This document shows, piece by piece, positions 8,311 through 18,811 of a DNA stretch of 64,000 nt. How positions within the stretch are numbered: the stretch's first letter is position 1; each line of letters begins with the position of its first letter. The translations under genes were made by a program, and so were the position numbers. The notes beneath the pieces are model-generated. The model saw only the letters and a program-made list of their open reading frames with translations, ran no database searches and was not told the origin of the DNA. This stretch comes from Micromonospora sediminimaris (lineage in GTDB: Bacteria; Actinomycetota; Actinomycetes; Mycobacteriales; Micromonosporaceae), in contig FOLJ01000006.1 in NCBI GenBank assembly GCA_900112325.1, positions 248,001-312,000 of the forward strand. The letters run 5' to 3'.

Positions 8311-9627
8311 ATGACCGACCTCGCCGAGCAACGTTCCGCCTTCATCATCGAGGTGCTGACCGAGGAGTTCGGCACCCTGATGGCGCTCGACCCGGCCGCC
8401 TTCCGGCGCAAGTTCCGCAAGATGGCCGCCTCGCCGTTCGCCTTCTACCGGGGCAGTGCCAGCCTGTTCTACGCCGATCAGCGTGGCGACTTCGCCGACG
8501 ATAGCTTCCTGGACGCGCGGACCAGCCGGGTGTGGATCCACGGCGACCTGCACGCGGAGAACTTCGGCACCTACATGAACGGCTCCGGCCAGCTCGTTTT
8601 CAACGTCAACGACTTCGACGAGGCGTACGTCGGGCCGTTCACCTGGGATCTGCGACGGTTCGTCGCCAGCGTGGCGTTGATCGGCTACACCAAGGCGCTC
8701 TCCGACCGGATCATCAGCGACCTGGTCACCTGCTTCGCGAACGCGTACCTGATCGAACTGCGGGCCATCGCTGCCGGCGGGGACGACGCCATCGGGTCGA
8801 TCACCCTGGACAACGCCGACGGTGTGCTGCGCCGGGTGCTCCAGCAGGCGCGGTTGAACACCCGGGTCGACCTGCTGCGGGGACAGACCACCATCGACAA
8901 CTACGAGCGGCGCTTCTCCGTCGGCGACGGGGTGTACGAGATCGACGGTGACGTGCGGGCGCGGGTGTGCGCGGCGTTCGAGGCGTACCTGGACACGCTG
9001 CCGCCCACCACGGCGCAGGCCCGGCCGCTGGCCGCCCAGATCAAGGACGTGGTGCTGCGCAAGGGGGTGGGCATCGGCTCGGCCGGACTGCCGTCGTACA
9101 ACCTCCTGTTGGAGGGGCACACCCAGGCACTGGAGAACGACGTCGTGATCTACATGAAGCAGGCTCAGGTGCCGGCGGTGGCCCGGTACATCGACGACGA
9201 GCGGGTCCGCGGCTACTTCCGGCACCAGGGACACCGCACCGCCGAGTCGCAGCGGGCCCTTCAGGCACACGCCGACCCGTGGGTCGGCTTCACCGAACTC
9301 GACGGCGTCGGTCAACTCGTCGCCGAGGTGTCCCCGTACGCGGCCGACCTCGACTGGTCGGACGTCAACGAACCGGAGGAACTGGCCGGGGTGCTGGTCG
9401 ACCTGGGACGGTCGGTCGCCCGGATGCGCTCGGTGGCCGACGACGAGTCCAGCCACGACCTGGTCGACTACTCGACCGAGGAGGCCATCGTCGCCGCCGT
9501 CGACGCGGACACCGCCGGCTTCGTCGGGCACCTGGTCGACTTCGCCCACACGTACGGGGTACGCGCCCGTCACGATCACCAGCTCTTCGTCGACCTGTTC
9601 CGCAACGGTCGGCTGCCCGGGATCTGA
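8311..9627 (+). CDS. DUF2252 family protein (kinase-like fold)
   Basis: A 438-residue cytosolic protein of the DUF2252 family. It contains HGDLHAENFG and NDFDEA, which resemble the catalytic loop and metal-binding motif of aminoglycoside-phosphotransferase-type kinases. A phosphotransferase role is therefore likely but the substrate is unknown. A TAGCGT -10-like box ends 7 nt before the ATG with no ribosome site, suggesting a leaderless transcript separate from nuoB. It is followed after 11 bp by a small membrane protein gene. Confidence 0.85.
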   Translation: MTDLAEQRSAFIIEVLTEEFGTLMALDPAAFRRKFRKMAASPFAFYRGSASLFYADQRGDFADDSFLDARTSRVWIHGDLHAENFGTYMNGSGQLVFNVNDFDEAYVGPFTWDLRRFVASVALIGYTKALSDRIISDLVTCFANAYLIELRAIAAGGDDAIGSITLDNADGVLRRVLQQARLNTRVDLLRGQTTIDNYERRFSVGDGVYEIDGDVRARVCAAFEAYLDTLPPTTAQARPLAAQIKDVVLRKGVGIGSAGLPSYNLLLEGHTQALENDVVIYMKQAQVPAVARYIDDERVRGYFRHQGHRTAESQRALQAHADPWVGFTELDGVGQLVAEVSPYAADLDWSDVNEPEELAGVLVDLGRSVARMRSVADDESSHDLVDYSTEEAIVAAVDADTAGFVGHLVDFAHTYGVRARHDHQLFVDLFRNGRLPGI

Positions 9628-9638
9628 GGTGCCCAGAC

Positions 9639-10469
9639 GTGCCCAGACGCCTGCCCCGGTCGCTGGCCTGGACGCTACTCGCGCTCGCGCTGTCGAGCTT
9701 CGCGGTGGGGGTGGTGTGGGAAGCACGTGCCCTGGACCACATGCAGCAGCATCCGTACCTGGTCAACGTCCTGTCCGGGATGACCGGCTTCGCCACCAGC
9801 GCCCTGGTGATCACGCTCGGGGTCGACCGCGTGCTGCGGCGGGAGCACCTGCGGCGCTGGGGACGGATGATGGGTCAGGCGGTGGGCCGGATCCAGGCGG
9901 ACCTGATGGACATCGTCGAGTGGCACCTGAGCGATGGACGGATCCGGCGGGAGCGTCATCGGTACGGGTATGCCGAAGGGCTGCTGGACACGCACCTGCT
10001 CGTCCGGACGCTCGTCACGGTAGCTGACCGTGGCGGACTCCGGGGGCCGGTCGATCGGCATCGGCTGGAGAGCCTGTTGCGCGTCGTTGACGAGTTGCTG
10101 GCGGTCTCCGTACCGGCCTTCGAACGTGCCTTCGACGTGCTCGCCGATCCCGCCGTGGAACGGGCGGTCGCCGAGATCAGGCACGGCCGGGACCTCCTGT
10201 CGGAGGGGGTGGATGGAGATCCGGCTCAGGTCGACACCAGGGCGTTGCTGCTCGGCTCGATCGAGCTGGTCCGAGCGCTGACCGCGGTGGCAACCTACCG
10301 GCCCTACCGGAAGATGGTGCTCCGCCGGCAGCGGCTCCGTGGCGCCCGTCGCGCCAAGGAGGGAGCGACCGGCTCAGGCGGCGAAGTCGAGGACGACCTT
10401 GATGTCCTGCGGTCCGGGGGAGTAGGCGGTGGCGTACTGGGCCAGCGGCACGCGCCGGGTGATCAGTGA
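9639..10469 (+). CDS. Membrane-anchored protein of unknown function
   Basis: A 276-residue product from a GTG start 11 bp after the DUF2252 gene. Two hydrophobic segments (about residues 9-27 and 40-63) form a hairpin anchor. A charged, helical cytosolic domain of about 200 residues follows. No catalytic motif is recognised. Its last 96 nt overlap the 3' end of the convergent dehydrogenase gene; the G/C-rich tail (SGGVGGGVLGQ) may be read-through. The spacing suggests cotranscription with the DUF2252 gene. Confidence 0.6.
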   Translation: MPRRLPRSLAWTLLALALSSFAVGVVWEARALDHMQQHPYLVNVLSGMTGFATSALVITLGVDRVLRREHLRRWGRMMGQAVGRIQADLMDIVEWHLSDGRIRRERHRYGYAEGLLDTHLLVRTLVTVADRGGLRGPVDRHRLESLLRVVDELLAVSVPAFERAFDVLADPAVERAVAEIRHGRDLLSEGVDGDPAQVDTRALLLGSIELVRALTAVATYRPYRKMVLRRQRLRGARRAKEGATGSGGEVEDDLDVLRSGGVGGGVLGQRHAPGDQ

Positions 10470-11420
10470 GCCGAGCCAGGCGTGGTCGGCCTTGGACAGT
10501 GCCTCGGCGGCGCCCTCCCAGTGACGCCGGTTGGCGTTCACCGACCCGAAGACGACGTTGTTCTCCAGGACGAGGGTCCGGTTCAGTGCGCCCGCGTCGA
10601 AGTCGATCGTCCGGCCGCCGCTGGACACCCCGGCCAGGCACACGATCCCGTTGGGGCCGACCTTGCACATCGCCTCCAGCACGACCACTGGTGCGCCGGT
10701 GCACTCGATGATGACGTCCGGTTCGAGGTCCAGCTGATCGAGCGGTCCGGAGTGGTACGTCGCACCGAGCGCGCCGGCAAGCGCCGGCTTGGGGCCCTCG
10801 GTGGCCAGATCGAGCACGTGCACCGAGAGACCCCGCTGGCTGGCCAGCAGCGCGGCGAGCAGGCCGATCGGCCCGGCGCCGGTGATCAACGCCGTGCGGG
10901 GCTGCCACTCCGCCCGCAGGCCGATCCGGTCCACGTGGTCCCACGCCTTGACCATCACACTTGTCGGTTCGAGCAGCATCCCCACCTCGATCAGCGACGG
11001 GTCGAGTCCCACAGCGAAGCGGGGCTGCAACCGCCACCGCTCGCGGGCGAAGCCCGGCAACGCCTTGATGCCGTGCTCGGTGAACAGGCCGTTGCGGCAC
11101 ATGTCCCACTCGCCCACCGCGCAGTTCGGGCAGGGCATCGGATCGGGGTGCCGGACGATCCCGGCCACCAGGTCGCCGGGTTGCCGGGTACCGGTCGGAT
11201 CCTCCAGCACCCGGCCCAGCGACTCGTGACCGAGCACCAGGTGGTCGGTGTCGGGCGGGGCCTCGCCGTACTGTCCGTCGATGATTTCGATGTCGGTGCC
11301 GCAGACGCCCACCGAGAGGGCCTCCACCAGGATGGGCCCCTCTTCGGGGGCCGGTTCCGGGTAGTCGTCGAGGAGCCGCAGCGAGCCGGGTACTCCGGGA
11401 ATGACGGTCACAGCGCGCAC
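10374..11420 (-). CDS. Zinc-type glucose/alcohol dehydrogenase (medium-chain dehydrogenase family)
   Basis: A 348-residue medium-chain dehydrogenase. GVCGTDIEI and VLGHESLGRV hold the catalytic zinc ligands. CPNCAVGEWDMC is a structural-zinc-like cysteine cluster. ALITGAGPIGLLAALLA is the Rossmann nucleotide-binding loop. Similarity is greatest to archaeal-type glucose 1-dehydrogenases; the true substrate could be another polyol. The GTG at 11420 is chosen because AGGA lies just upstream; an ATG 33 nt earlier has none. It sits reversed inside the nuo cluster and overlaps the end of its convergent neighbour. Confidence 0.82.
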   Translation of the reverse strand: MRAVTVIPGVPGSLRLLDDYPEPAPEEGPILVEALSVGVCGTDIEIIDGQYGEAPPDTDHLVLGHESLGRVLEDPTGTRQPGDLVAGIVRHPDPMPCPNCAVGEWDMCRNGLFTEHGIKALPGFARERWRLQPRFAVGLDPSLIEVGMLLEPTSVMVKAWDHVDRIGLRAEWQPRTALITGAGPIGLLAALLASQRGLSVHVLDLATEGPKPALAGALGATYHSGPLDQLDLEPDVIIECTGAPVVVLEAMCKVGPNGIVCLAGVSSGGRTIDFDAGALNRTLVLENNVVFGSVNANRRHWEGAAEALSKADHAWLGSLITRRVPLAQYATAYSPGPQDIKVVLDFAA

Positions 11421-11555
11421 GGGTCCATCCTGGTGACCACCGACGACCGGCATCGGCGAAGTCCGCGAGAGTCACCCGCCCGCGTGCACCCGTCCGGTCG
11501 GTCGGGTGCCGTCTGGCTCCGCATCGGCTCGGCCGACGACTCCCGCCACAGGGCC

Positions 11556-11561
11556 TAGGAT
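11556..11561 (+). promoter_or_regulatory. -10 box for leaderless nuoC transcription
   Basis: TAGGAT, a common actinobacterial -10 sequence, ends 7 nt before the nuoC ATG, and no ribosome site is visible. It fits a new transcription start for nuoC after the reversed dehydrogenase gene. No good -35 is visible. Confidence 0.45.
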
Positions 11562-11568
11562 CAGCGAC

Positions 11569-12372
11569 ATGACACCGGAAGAGGTCGGCCAGCGGCTCGT
11601 CGCGTTGCTTGCGCCCGTCGAGGCCACCGCGACGGTCTCCGGCGGTGAGGTCCATTCCCGGGCCACCATCGACGTACCCCCGAACGCCTGGCGGGCCGCG
11701 CTGCTGGCCGCCCGCGACGACGCCGAGCTGGCCTTCGACTACTTCGACTGGCTGTCGGCCGTCGACGAGTTGGCCGACGGGTTCGACGTGGTGGCCCACC
11801 TCTGGTCCACCACGCACCGGCACGGGGTGCTGCTGCGTGCCCGGGTGTCCCGCCAGACACCGAGTGTCGACTCCGTGGTGGCGGTCTACCCGGGGGCCGC
11901 CTGGCACGAGCGGGAAACCCACGAGATGTTCGGCATCGACTTCGCCGGGCACGCCGAGCTGCGCCCACTGCTGCTGCCCCCGGAGTTCGAGGGGCATCCG
12001 CTGCGCAAGGAGTTCGTACTGGCCTCCCGGGTGGCGAAGCCCTGGCCGGGTGCGAAGGAGCCGGGTGAGTCGGAGGCCGGCGGTGGACGTCGCCCGATCC
12101 GACCCCCGGGTGTGCCCGCGCCGGGCGAGTGGGGAGTCGTGCCGACCCCCGCCGGCGCCGGTGGGGTGGGGGAGGGGCCGCGCGGCGGCACCCCGGCCCG
12201 CCCCGCCCGGGAACGCCCGGCCCGTCCGGCACCGGGTGCCCGCGGGCCGCGTACCCCTCGGGATGCCGGCTCCGCCGGGGCGGGCTCCCGGCCGGGCCCC
12301 GGCGGTCCGGCGCCTGCGGATGGGACAGCATCCGAGGGTGGTCCGGCACCGGATGACGGAGGTAGCGCCTGA
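11569..12372 (+). CDS. nuoC: NADH-quinone oxidoreductase subunit C
   Basis: NuoC is the 30-kDa peripheral-arm subunit of complex I. The core (about residues 1-165) ends in the family signature HERETHEMFGIDFAGH, then LRPLLLPPEFEGHPLRKEF. The remaining roughly 100 residues are a Pro/Gly/Ala-rich low-complexity extension (267 residues in all) with no obvious fold. NuoC is often fused or adjacent to NuoD, but no nuoD follows here. Its stop overlaps the nuoH start (TGATG), so the two are translationally coupled. Confidence 0.92.
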   Translation: MTPEEVGQRLVALLAPVEATATVSGGEVHSRATIDVPPNAWRAALLAARDDAELAFDYFDWLSAVDELADGFDVVAHLWSTTHRHGVLLRARVSRQTPSVDSVVAVYPGAAWHERETHEMFGIDFAGHAELRPLLLPPEFEGHPLRKEFVLASRVAKPWPGAKEPGESEAGGGRRPIRPPGVPAPGEWGVVPTPAGAGGVGEGPRGGTPARPARERPARPAPGARGPRTPRDAGSAGAGSRPGPGGPAPADGTASEGGPAPDDGGSA

Positions 12373-13334
12373 TGCCGCTCTGGCTGGAACTGGTGGTCCG
12401 GATCGGTGGCGTGCTGGCCGCCTTCCTCGTTCTGCCGCTGTTGGTCGGACAGGCGGAACACAAGGTGATGGCGCACATGCAGGGTCGGCTCGGCCCGATG
12501 TACGCGGGCGGGTTCCACGGCTGGGCGCAGTTGATCGCCGATGGGGTGAAGTTCGTCCAGAAGGAGGACGTCACTCCCCGAGCCGCCGACCGGCCGGTGT
12601 TCCGGCTGGCTCCGGCGGTAGCGCTGGTGCCGTACCTGCTGGCCCTGCTGGTGATCCCGCTCGGCCCGAACGACCTGGTCGGCCAGCCGCTCGACGTCGG
12701 GCTGTTCTTCGTACTGGCAGTGGTCGGGGTGGGCGTGCTGGCCGTGCTCATGTCGGCCTGGGCGTCGGCCAACAAGTACAGCCTGCTCGGCGGGTTGCGC
12801 GGTGCGGCACAACTGCTCGGCTACGAGTTGCCGCTGGTGCTGGCCGCCGCGTCGGTGGCGATGGCCGCCGGGACGCTCAGCCTCTCCGGCATCGTCGAGG
12901 CGTGGCAGCCGTGGTGGCTGCTCTGGCAGGCACCGGCGATGGTCATCTTCTTCGTGGCCGGGCTGGCCGAGATCCGCCGGCCGCCCTTCGACATGCCGGT
13001 CGCCGACTCGGAGCTGGTCTTCGGCTACCTGACCGAGTACACGGGCCTGCGCTTCGCGTTCCTGCTACTGGCCGAGTACGTCGGCATCGTGGTGATCGCG
13101 GCGCTCACCACCGTGCTGTTCCTCGGCGGCTGGCAGGGCCCGTTCGCCGACGCGCAGCTCGGCTGGCTCTGGACCCTGCTCAAGGTCGCCGCCGTCAGCT
13201 TCGTGATCATCTGGCTCCGGGTCTCCTACCCACGACTCCGCGAGGACCAGCTCCAACGCCTCTGCTGGCTCGTCCTGGTCCCCGCCGCCCTGGCCCAGCT
13301 CGTCCTCACCGCCGCCATCCGCCTAACCCTCTAA
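12372..13334 (+). CDS. nuoH: NADH-quinone oxidoreductase subunit H
   Basis: NuoH is the membrane subunit that links the quinone chamber to the proton channels. The 320-residue protein has about eight membrane helices. It shows the conserved quinone-site loops QGRLGP, the DGVKFVQKED acidic loop and EIRRPPFDMPVADSEL. It is coupled to nuoC by a 1-nt stop/start overlap. The segment ends at a large palindrome, after which two minus-strand genes interrupt the cluster. Confidence 0.97.
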   Translation: MPLWLELVVRIGGVLAAFLVLPLLVGQAEHKVMAHMQGRLGPMYAGGFHGWAQLIADGVKFVQKEDVTPRAADRPVFRLAPAVALVPYLLALLVIPLGPNDLVGQPLDVGLFFVLAVVGVGVLAVLMSAWASANKYSLLGGLRGAAQLLGYELPLVLAAASVAMAAGTLSLSGIVEAWQPWWLLWQAPAMVIFFVAGLAEIRRPPFDMPVADSELVFGYLTEYTGLRFAFLLLAEYVGIVVIAALTTVLFLGGWQGPFADAQLGWLWTLLKVAAVSFVIIWLRVSYPRLREDQLQRLCWLVLVPAALAQLVLTAAIRLTL

Positions 13335-13342
13335 CCAATCCC

Positions 13343-13402
13343 GTTGATCAAGAAGTTTTGGTCGGGATCCGCGCGGATCCCGACCAAAACTTCTTGATCA
13401 AC
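13343..13402. terminator. 60-bp perfect palindrome between convergent genes
   Basis: The left 30 nt (13343-13372, beginning GTTGATCAAGAAGTTTTGG) and right 30 nt (13373-13402) are exact reverse complements with no spacer. Read either way it ends in a moderately A/T-rich arm, so it can act as a bidirectional terminator for nuoH and the reversed gene that follows. The AAGTTTTGGTCGG core and GATC ends suggest the same class of dispersed palindromes as at 330-397. Confidence 0.75.
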
Positions 13403-13434
13403 CCGGACGTCGCGCGGGGTGGGCGGGGGGTGGG

Positions 13435-14466
<1,032 letters not shown>

Positions 14467-14574
14467 GTCGCCCCCAGGGTGTGCCCGACTCGTCCTCGCC
14501 CCCATCATGGCGGATCTTCCTGCGACCGGCCCGGTGACCAGGCGGCGGGCGGGAGCCAGGTCGGCGTGACCTGA

Positions 14575-15147
14575 TCAGCGGGAGCGGGGAGTGATCCGGT
14601 CGAGCGGGATGTCCATCTCCCACGGGTCGGCCAGCAGGATGCCGTCGCTCATCCGGGCGTGCTCGACGTAGACGCGCTTGACCGGGTCGAGCCGGTGGGC
14701 GTGCACCGCGATCCCCGTCTCCGTCTCGATCCGCCAGAAGAAGGGAATGTCCGCCTCGGCGTACAGTGCCGGCTTGAGCACCCGGTCGATGCTGCGCGAA
14801 CCCTCCGAGACGATCTCCACCACCAGCAGAACCTCGTTCGGCAGGTAGGAGGAGGGGTTGCGGGCCGCCGCGTCCAGCTCGGTTACCAGCAGGTCGGGAA
14901 TGAGGGATCGGCTGCGGGACATCCGCACCGACACCCCCTGGGTGACGTCAAACTCGGCGGGGCAGGTCTCCTGCAAGGCGGCACCGAGCAGCATTGCGAT
15001 GGATTGGTGCAGTCGCGTGGGGGAGGGCGACACGATCAGTTGTCCGTCCAGGAGTTCACGGCGGCGGCCGTCGTCGGGCAGGCGGTCGAGGTCGTCCGTC
15101 GTCCACTCGCCCGGCGCCGGGTTGTCGTCGTGCAGCGCGGCGGTCAT
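14575..15147 (-). CDS. Uma2 family protein (DUF820, PD-(D/E)XK nuclease-like)
   Basis: A 190-residue DUF820/Uma2 protein. [21 protein letters not shown] and the core [13 protein letters not shown] followed by [11 protein letters not shown] fit the degenerate PD-(D/E)XK fold. Uma2 genes are numerous in actinomycetes and cyanobacteria; their biological role is unclear. A ribosome site (GGAAAGGA) precedes the ATG. It lies reversed between nuoH and nuoI, about 105 bp from the nuoI start, in a divergent arrangement. Confidence 0.88.
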   Translation of the reverse strand: MTAALHDDNPAPGEWTTDDLDRLPDDGRRRELLDGQLIVSPSPTRLHQSIAMLLGAALQETCPAEFDVTQGVSVRMSRSRSLIPDLLVTELDAAARNPSSYLPNEVLLVVEIVSEGSRSIDRVLKPALYAEADIPFFWRIETETGIAVHAHRLDPVKRVYVEHARMSDGILLADPWEMDIPLDRITPRSR

Positions 15148-15238
15148 TGACGGGTCCTTTCCGGTGCGTCGTTCTCCCCGCAGCCACCGTACTACCGGCT
15201 ACCTCCGGGGGGTGGTCGCGCGCGCCGTGCCCACAGGG

Positions 15239-15244
15239 CAGGAT
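15239..15244 (+). promoter_or_regulatory. -10 box for leaderless nuoI-N transcription
   Basis: CAGGAT ends 7 nt before the ATG of nuoI with no ribosome site between. It matches the spacing seen at other probable leaderless starts in this window and would start the nuoIJKLMN unit after the reversed Uma2 gene. Confidence 0.4.
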
Positions 15245-15251
15245 GTTCGGC

Positions 15252-15869
15252 ATGAGCGAGCGCGAGCGAAGCGAGGCGACCGGCCTGCCCGGCAGCGGCT
15301 TGGTCAAGGGGCTCGCCGTCACGTTGAAGACGATGACAAAACGCTCCACCACGGCGCAGTACCCGGACGTCGCCCCGGAGCTGCCACCCCGCTCGCGTGG
15401 GGTGATCGCGCTGTTGGAGGAGAACTGCACGGTCTGCATGCTCTGCGCCCGCGAGTGTCCGGACTGGTGCATCTATATCGACTCGCACAAGGAAGAGGTG
15501 GCGGTGCCGGGCGCCGCCCGGGCCCGGCAGCGCAACGTGCTCGACCGGTTCGACATCGACTTCTCGCTCTGCATGTACTGCGGCATCTGCATCGAGGTCT
15601 GCCCCTTCGACGCCCTCTACTGGTCGCCGGAGTTCGAGTACGCCGAGTACGACATCAAGGACCTGCTGCACGACAAGGACCACCTGGGCGAGTGGATGGC
15701 GACCGTGCCGCCGCCACCGGCGCACGACCCGAACGGCGAGCCGGCCAAGGAGGAGACCGCCGCCGCGCGCAAGGCCGCCGTCCCGGGCTCGTCCGCCGCC
15801 CGTCCGACCACCCCGGGGGTACGCCCCGCACCACCCCGCGCCGCCGACGACGAAGGTACGCCCGCGTGA
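15252..15869 (+). CDS. nuoI: NADH-quinone oxidoreductase subunit I
   Basis: NuoI carries two 4Fe-4S clusters (N6a and N6b) feeding electrons to NuoB. Both ferredoxin motifs are intact: [12 protein letters not shown] and [12 protein letters not shown]. After about residue 155 a low-complexity Ala/Pro-rich tail follows. The N-terminus MSERERSEA resembles the MSER-type repeat found at the nuoL-nuoM and nuoM-nuoN junctions, so the native start may have been altered by such an element. The stop overlaps the GTG of nuoJ. Confidence 0.95.
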   Translation: MSERERSEATGLPGSGLVKGLAVTLKTMTKRSTTAQYPDVAPELPPRSRGVIALLEENCTVCMLCARECPDWCIYIDSHKEEVAVPGAARARQRNVLDRFDIDFSLCMYCGICIEVCPFDALYWSPEFEYAEYDIKDLLHDKDHLGEWMATVPPPPAHDPNGEPAKEETAAARKAAVPGSSAARPTTPGVRPAPPRAADDEGTPA

Positions 15870-16402
15870 CCGGGGTGGACGCGCTGCTGCTCGCCCTCGG
15901 CGCGGTGGCGGTCGGCTCGGCGGCGCTTGTGGTGGCCACCCGGCACCTGGTCCGTGCGGGTCTCTACCTGGTGGTCTGCCTCGGCGCGGTGGCCGGCATG
16001 TACCTGGTACTCGCCGCCGAACTGGTCGCCTGGGTGCAGGTGCTGATCTACGTCGGCGCGGTGGTGGTGCTGCTGTTGTTCGCCGTGATGCTGACCCGCG
16101 CGCCGATCGGCGCCTCGGACGATCTGGACCGCTCCGGCTGGCCGGCCGCGCTGATCGGCGGTGGGGTGGGGCTCGGGTTGGCGGCGTTGCTCGTCGACGC
16201 GTACCGCTGGACGACCGTGGAGCTGCCCGAGGCGGGCACCGCCGAGCGTCTCGGTGAGCAGGTCTTCAGCAGCTGGGTGCTGCCCTTCGAGGTGCTGTCG
16301 GTGCTGCTGCTCTCGGCACTTGTGGGGGCCATTGTGCTGTCCCGCCCCGACATCGGCGCCAGCAGGGACGACGCGGCGGACGATCGGGGGCGGTCGCGGT
16401 GA
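15866..16402 (+). CDS. nuoJ: NADH-quinone oxidoreductase subunit J
   Basis: NuoJ is a 178-residue membrane subunit of complex I with five predicted helices. The third carries [21 protein letters not shown], the conserved region with the pi-bulge helix of this family. The GTG start overlaps the nuoI stop (GTGA), and its own stop overlaps the nuoK start, so translation is coupled throughout. Confidence 0.95.
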   Translation: MTGVDALLLALGAVAVGSAALVVATRHLVRAGLYLVVCLGAVAGMYLVLAAELVAWVQVLIYVGAVVVLLLFAVMLTRAPIGASDDLDRSGWPAALIGGGVGLGLAALLVDAYRWTTVELPEAGTAERLGEQVFSSWVLPFEVLSVLLLSALVGAIVLSRPDIGASRDDAADDRGRSR

Positions 16403-16785
16403 GGCCGGTCATCCCGTACGTCACCGCCGCGCTCCTGTTCGGCCTCGGCGTGTACGGCGTGCTGCGGCGGCGCAACGCGGTGCTGGTGCTGATGTCCGTC
16501 GAGCTGATGCTCAACGCGGTGAACCTGATCCTGGTCACCGCCGACACCACGGCGAAGGCGGTACTGCCGCACGGCGGGCAGGTCTTCGCGTTGTTCGTGA
16601 TCGTGCTGGCCGCCGCCGAGATCGGGGTGGGTCTGGCGATCGTGCTCCAGCTCTACCGGATCCGGGCCAGCGTCGCCGTCGACGAGATCCCCCTGACCGA
16701 ACAGCACACCGCGGAACCGGTCGCCGCCACGACGGTCGGCCAGGCGTCACGGGCCGTCGGAAGCGAACCGGAGGGACCGCGGTGA
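16399..16785 (+). CDS. nuoK: NADH-quinone oxidoreductase subunit K
   Basis: NuoK is a small membrane subunit of the proton path. Three helices are visible. Helix 2 has the conserved glutamate in [13 protein letters not shown] and helix 3 the second one in [14 protein letters not shown]. At 128 residues it exceeds the usual roughly 100 by a hydrophilic tail of about 28. GTG start overlaps the nuoJ stop; its stop overlaps nuoL. Confidence 0.96.
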   Translation: MRPVIPYVTAALLFGLGVYGVLRRRNAVLVLMSVELMLNAVNLILVTADTTAKAVLPHGGQVFALFVIVLAAAEIGVGLAIVLQLYRIRASVAVDEIPLTEQHTAEPVAATTVGQASRAVGSEPEGPR

Positions 16786-18731
16786 GCGTCACGACGTTTG
16801 GTGCGTTGCTGCCGGCCGTACCGCTGCTCGCCGGCCTGACCGGCCTGCTGCTGCCACCGTCGCCGCGGGGCGCGGCCATCGGCGAGGCGGCGGCCCGCCG
16901 GGTGGCCGCCACCGTTGGCATCGCTGGCGCGGCCGGTGCGCTCGCCCTGGCGGTGGCCCTGCTGGTAACCCTGGACGGCCCGGCCGAATCTTCGACCACC
17001 TGGATCGAGTTGGGCGGGCTCACCGTCACCCTCGGGGTACGCCTCGACGGTGCCGCCGCCCTGGTCGCCGTCGCGGTCACCACGGTCGCCCTGGCGGTGC
17101 AGATCTACTCGACCGGCTACCTGCGGCAGGGGCCACCCGAGGAACCCGACCACCGTTACCCGCCGTACGCGGCGCAGGTCAGCCTCTTCACCGCCGCGAT
17201 GCTGCTGGTGGTGGTGTCCGGGGACCTGATCCTGCTGCTTGTCGGCTGGGAGGTGATGGGGCTCTGCTCGTACCTGCTCATCGCCCACGACCGGCGGCTG
17301 CCGGAGGCGCCGGCCGCCGCGATGAAGGCGTTCCTGGTCACCCGGGTCGGTGACGTCGGCTTCCTGCTCGGCATCGCGCTGCTCGGCGTCTCGGCGGGCA
17401 GCTTCCGGATCGCCGACGTGCTCACCCACGACCACGGCACCACCACGCTCACCGCCGCCTGCCTGCTGCTGCTCGCCGGGGTGGCCGGTAAGAGCGCCCA
17501 GTTCCCGCTGCACACCTGGCTGCCCGACGCGATGGCCGGACCGACCCCGATCTCCGCGCTGATCCACGCCGCGACCATGGTGGCCGCCGGCGTGTACGCG
17601 GTCACCCGGCTGTGGCCGATCTTCGAGGCCACCCCGACCGCGCTTGTCGTGCTCGGTGTGATGGCCTCGGTGACCCTGCTGCTCGGCGCGCTGGCCGCCA
17701 CCGCCCAGGACGACATCAAGCGGGTACTCGCCTGGTCGACGGTGTCGCAGATCGGCTACATGACCGGGGCGCTCGCCGTCGGATCCCCGCCGGCCGCGCT
17801 GTTCCACCTGCTCACCCACGCGGCGTTCAAGGCACTGCTGTTCCTCGCCGCCGGTGCGGTGATCCACGCCGTCGGCACCACCCTGATGTCCCGGATGGGC
17901 GGGCTGCGGCGCAGTATGCCGGTGACCTTCTGGTGCACCGTGATCGGGCTCGGCGCGCTGGCCGGCGTACCGCCGCTCTCCGGTTTCTGGAGCAAGGAGG
18001 GGGTGCTCGCCGCAGCCGAGCAGGCCGCCCTGCACGGCGACGGCCCGGCACCGGCCTGGGTGGGCTGGCTGGTCTGGCTCGCCGGGCTGGTCGGTGTCGC
18101 CGTCACCGCCTGGTATGCCACCCGGCTGTTGCTTGGCACCTACTTCGGTGCGCCCCGCACCCCGCTTGCCCGGCCGCCACACGATCCGCCGGCCGTGCTG
18201 CGCTGGCCGGTGCTGGCGTTGGCCGTACCGGCGGCCCTGCTCGGCCTGGCCGGCTTTCCGGGCTGGTTCTCCCGCCAACTGCAAGCCACCCTGCCCGTCG
18301 GCCCCGACGTCGTGTCGGATCTGCTGCCGCCGGACGCGCTGATCCACCTCACCCCGACCGTGCTGCTGCCGCTGGCGCTGCTGGTGATCGGTGCTGGCCT
18401 GGCGTGGGTCGGGTGGCGGCGGGGCGGCGGTGCCGACCCGGTGGCCGCGCTCGGTCCGCTGCGGCCGGTCTTCGCCCGCGCGTTCCGGCTCGACGACGTG
18501 CAGCACACCCTGGTCGTACGCACGACCACCGCGATTGCGCGCGCGGCGCGTACCGCCGACGAGCGGGTGGTGGACGGTGCGGTCACCGGCACCGGACGCG
18601 CCGTGGGTGCCCTCGGCGGCAGGCTGGGCGTCCTGCACCGCGCGGCGCTGCCCCGGGCCGCCGCCGCGGTGCTGGCCGGCGCGCTGCTGATCGGCCTGGC
18701 CGCGGCGGCCCTGATCGGAGCGACGGCATGA
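16782..18731 (+). CDS. nuoL: NADH-quinone oxidoreductase subunit L
   Basis: NuoL is the distal antiporter-like proton pump of complex I. The 649-residue protein has about 16 membrane helices. The expected charged residues are present: glutamate in [15 protein letters not shown], lysine in [17 protein letters not shown], lysine in [10 protein letters not shown] and lysine in [10 protein letters not shown] cytosolic amphipathic helix and final membrane helix follow. GTG start overlaps nuoK. Its stop overlaps the ATG of a 27-codon ORF that bridges to nuoM. Confidence 0.97.
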   Translation: MSVTTFGALLPAVPLLAGLTGLLLPPSPRGAAIGEAAARRVAATVGIAGAAGALALAVALLVTLDGPAESSTTWIELGGLTVTLGVRLDGAAALVAVAVTTVALAVQIYSTGYLRQGPPEEPDHRYPPYAAQVSLFTAAMLLVVVSGDLILLLVGWEVMGLCSYLLIAHDRRLPEAPAAAMKAFLVTRVGDVGFLLGIALLGVSAGSFRIADVLTHDHGTTTLTAACLLLLAGVAGKSAQFPLHTWLPDAMAGPTPISALIHAATMVAAGVYAVTRLWPIFEATPTALVVLGVMASVTLLLGALAATAQDDIKRVLAWSTVSQIGYMTGALAVGSPPAALFHLLTHAAFKALLFLAAGAVIHAVGTTLMSRMGGLRRSMPVTFWCTVIGLGALAGVPPLSGFWSKEGVLAAAEQAALHGDGPAPAWVGWLVWLAGLVGVAVTAWYATRLLLGTYFGAPRTPLARPPHDPPAVLRWPVLALAVPAALLGLAGFPGWFSRQLQATLPVGPDVVSDLLPPDALIHLTPTVLLPLALLVIGAGLAWVGWRRGGGADPVAALGPLRPVFARAFRLDDVQHTLVVRTTTAIARAARTADERVVDGAVTGTGRAVGALGGRLGVLHRAALPRAAAAVLAGALLIGLAAAALIGATA

Positions 18732-18811
18732 GCGAACGTCAGCGAGCACACCACCTACCCGGCGTCCCGGTGCCGCCTGCCGGCCCGCCGGTCAGCGGGG
18801 GGCCGGCATGA
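18728..18811 (+). CDS. MSER-type 27-residue coupling ORF between nuoL and nuoM
   Basis: The ATG overlaps the nuoL stop (ATGA) and the stop overlaps the nuoM start (ATGA), so it fills the gap exactly in terms of translational coupling. The product begins MSERQRAHH and is otherwise Pro/Gly-rich with no recognisable fold. It resembles the 17-codon ORF at 20346-20399. It is more likely a passive coupling remnant than a functional peptide (inference). Confidence 0.4.
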   Translation: MSERQRAHHLPGVPVPPAGPPVSGGPA

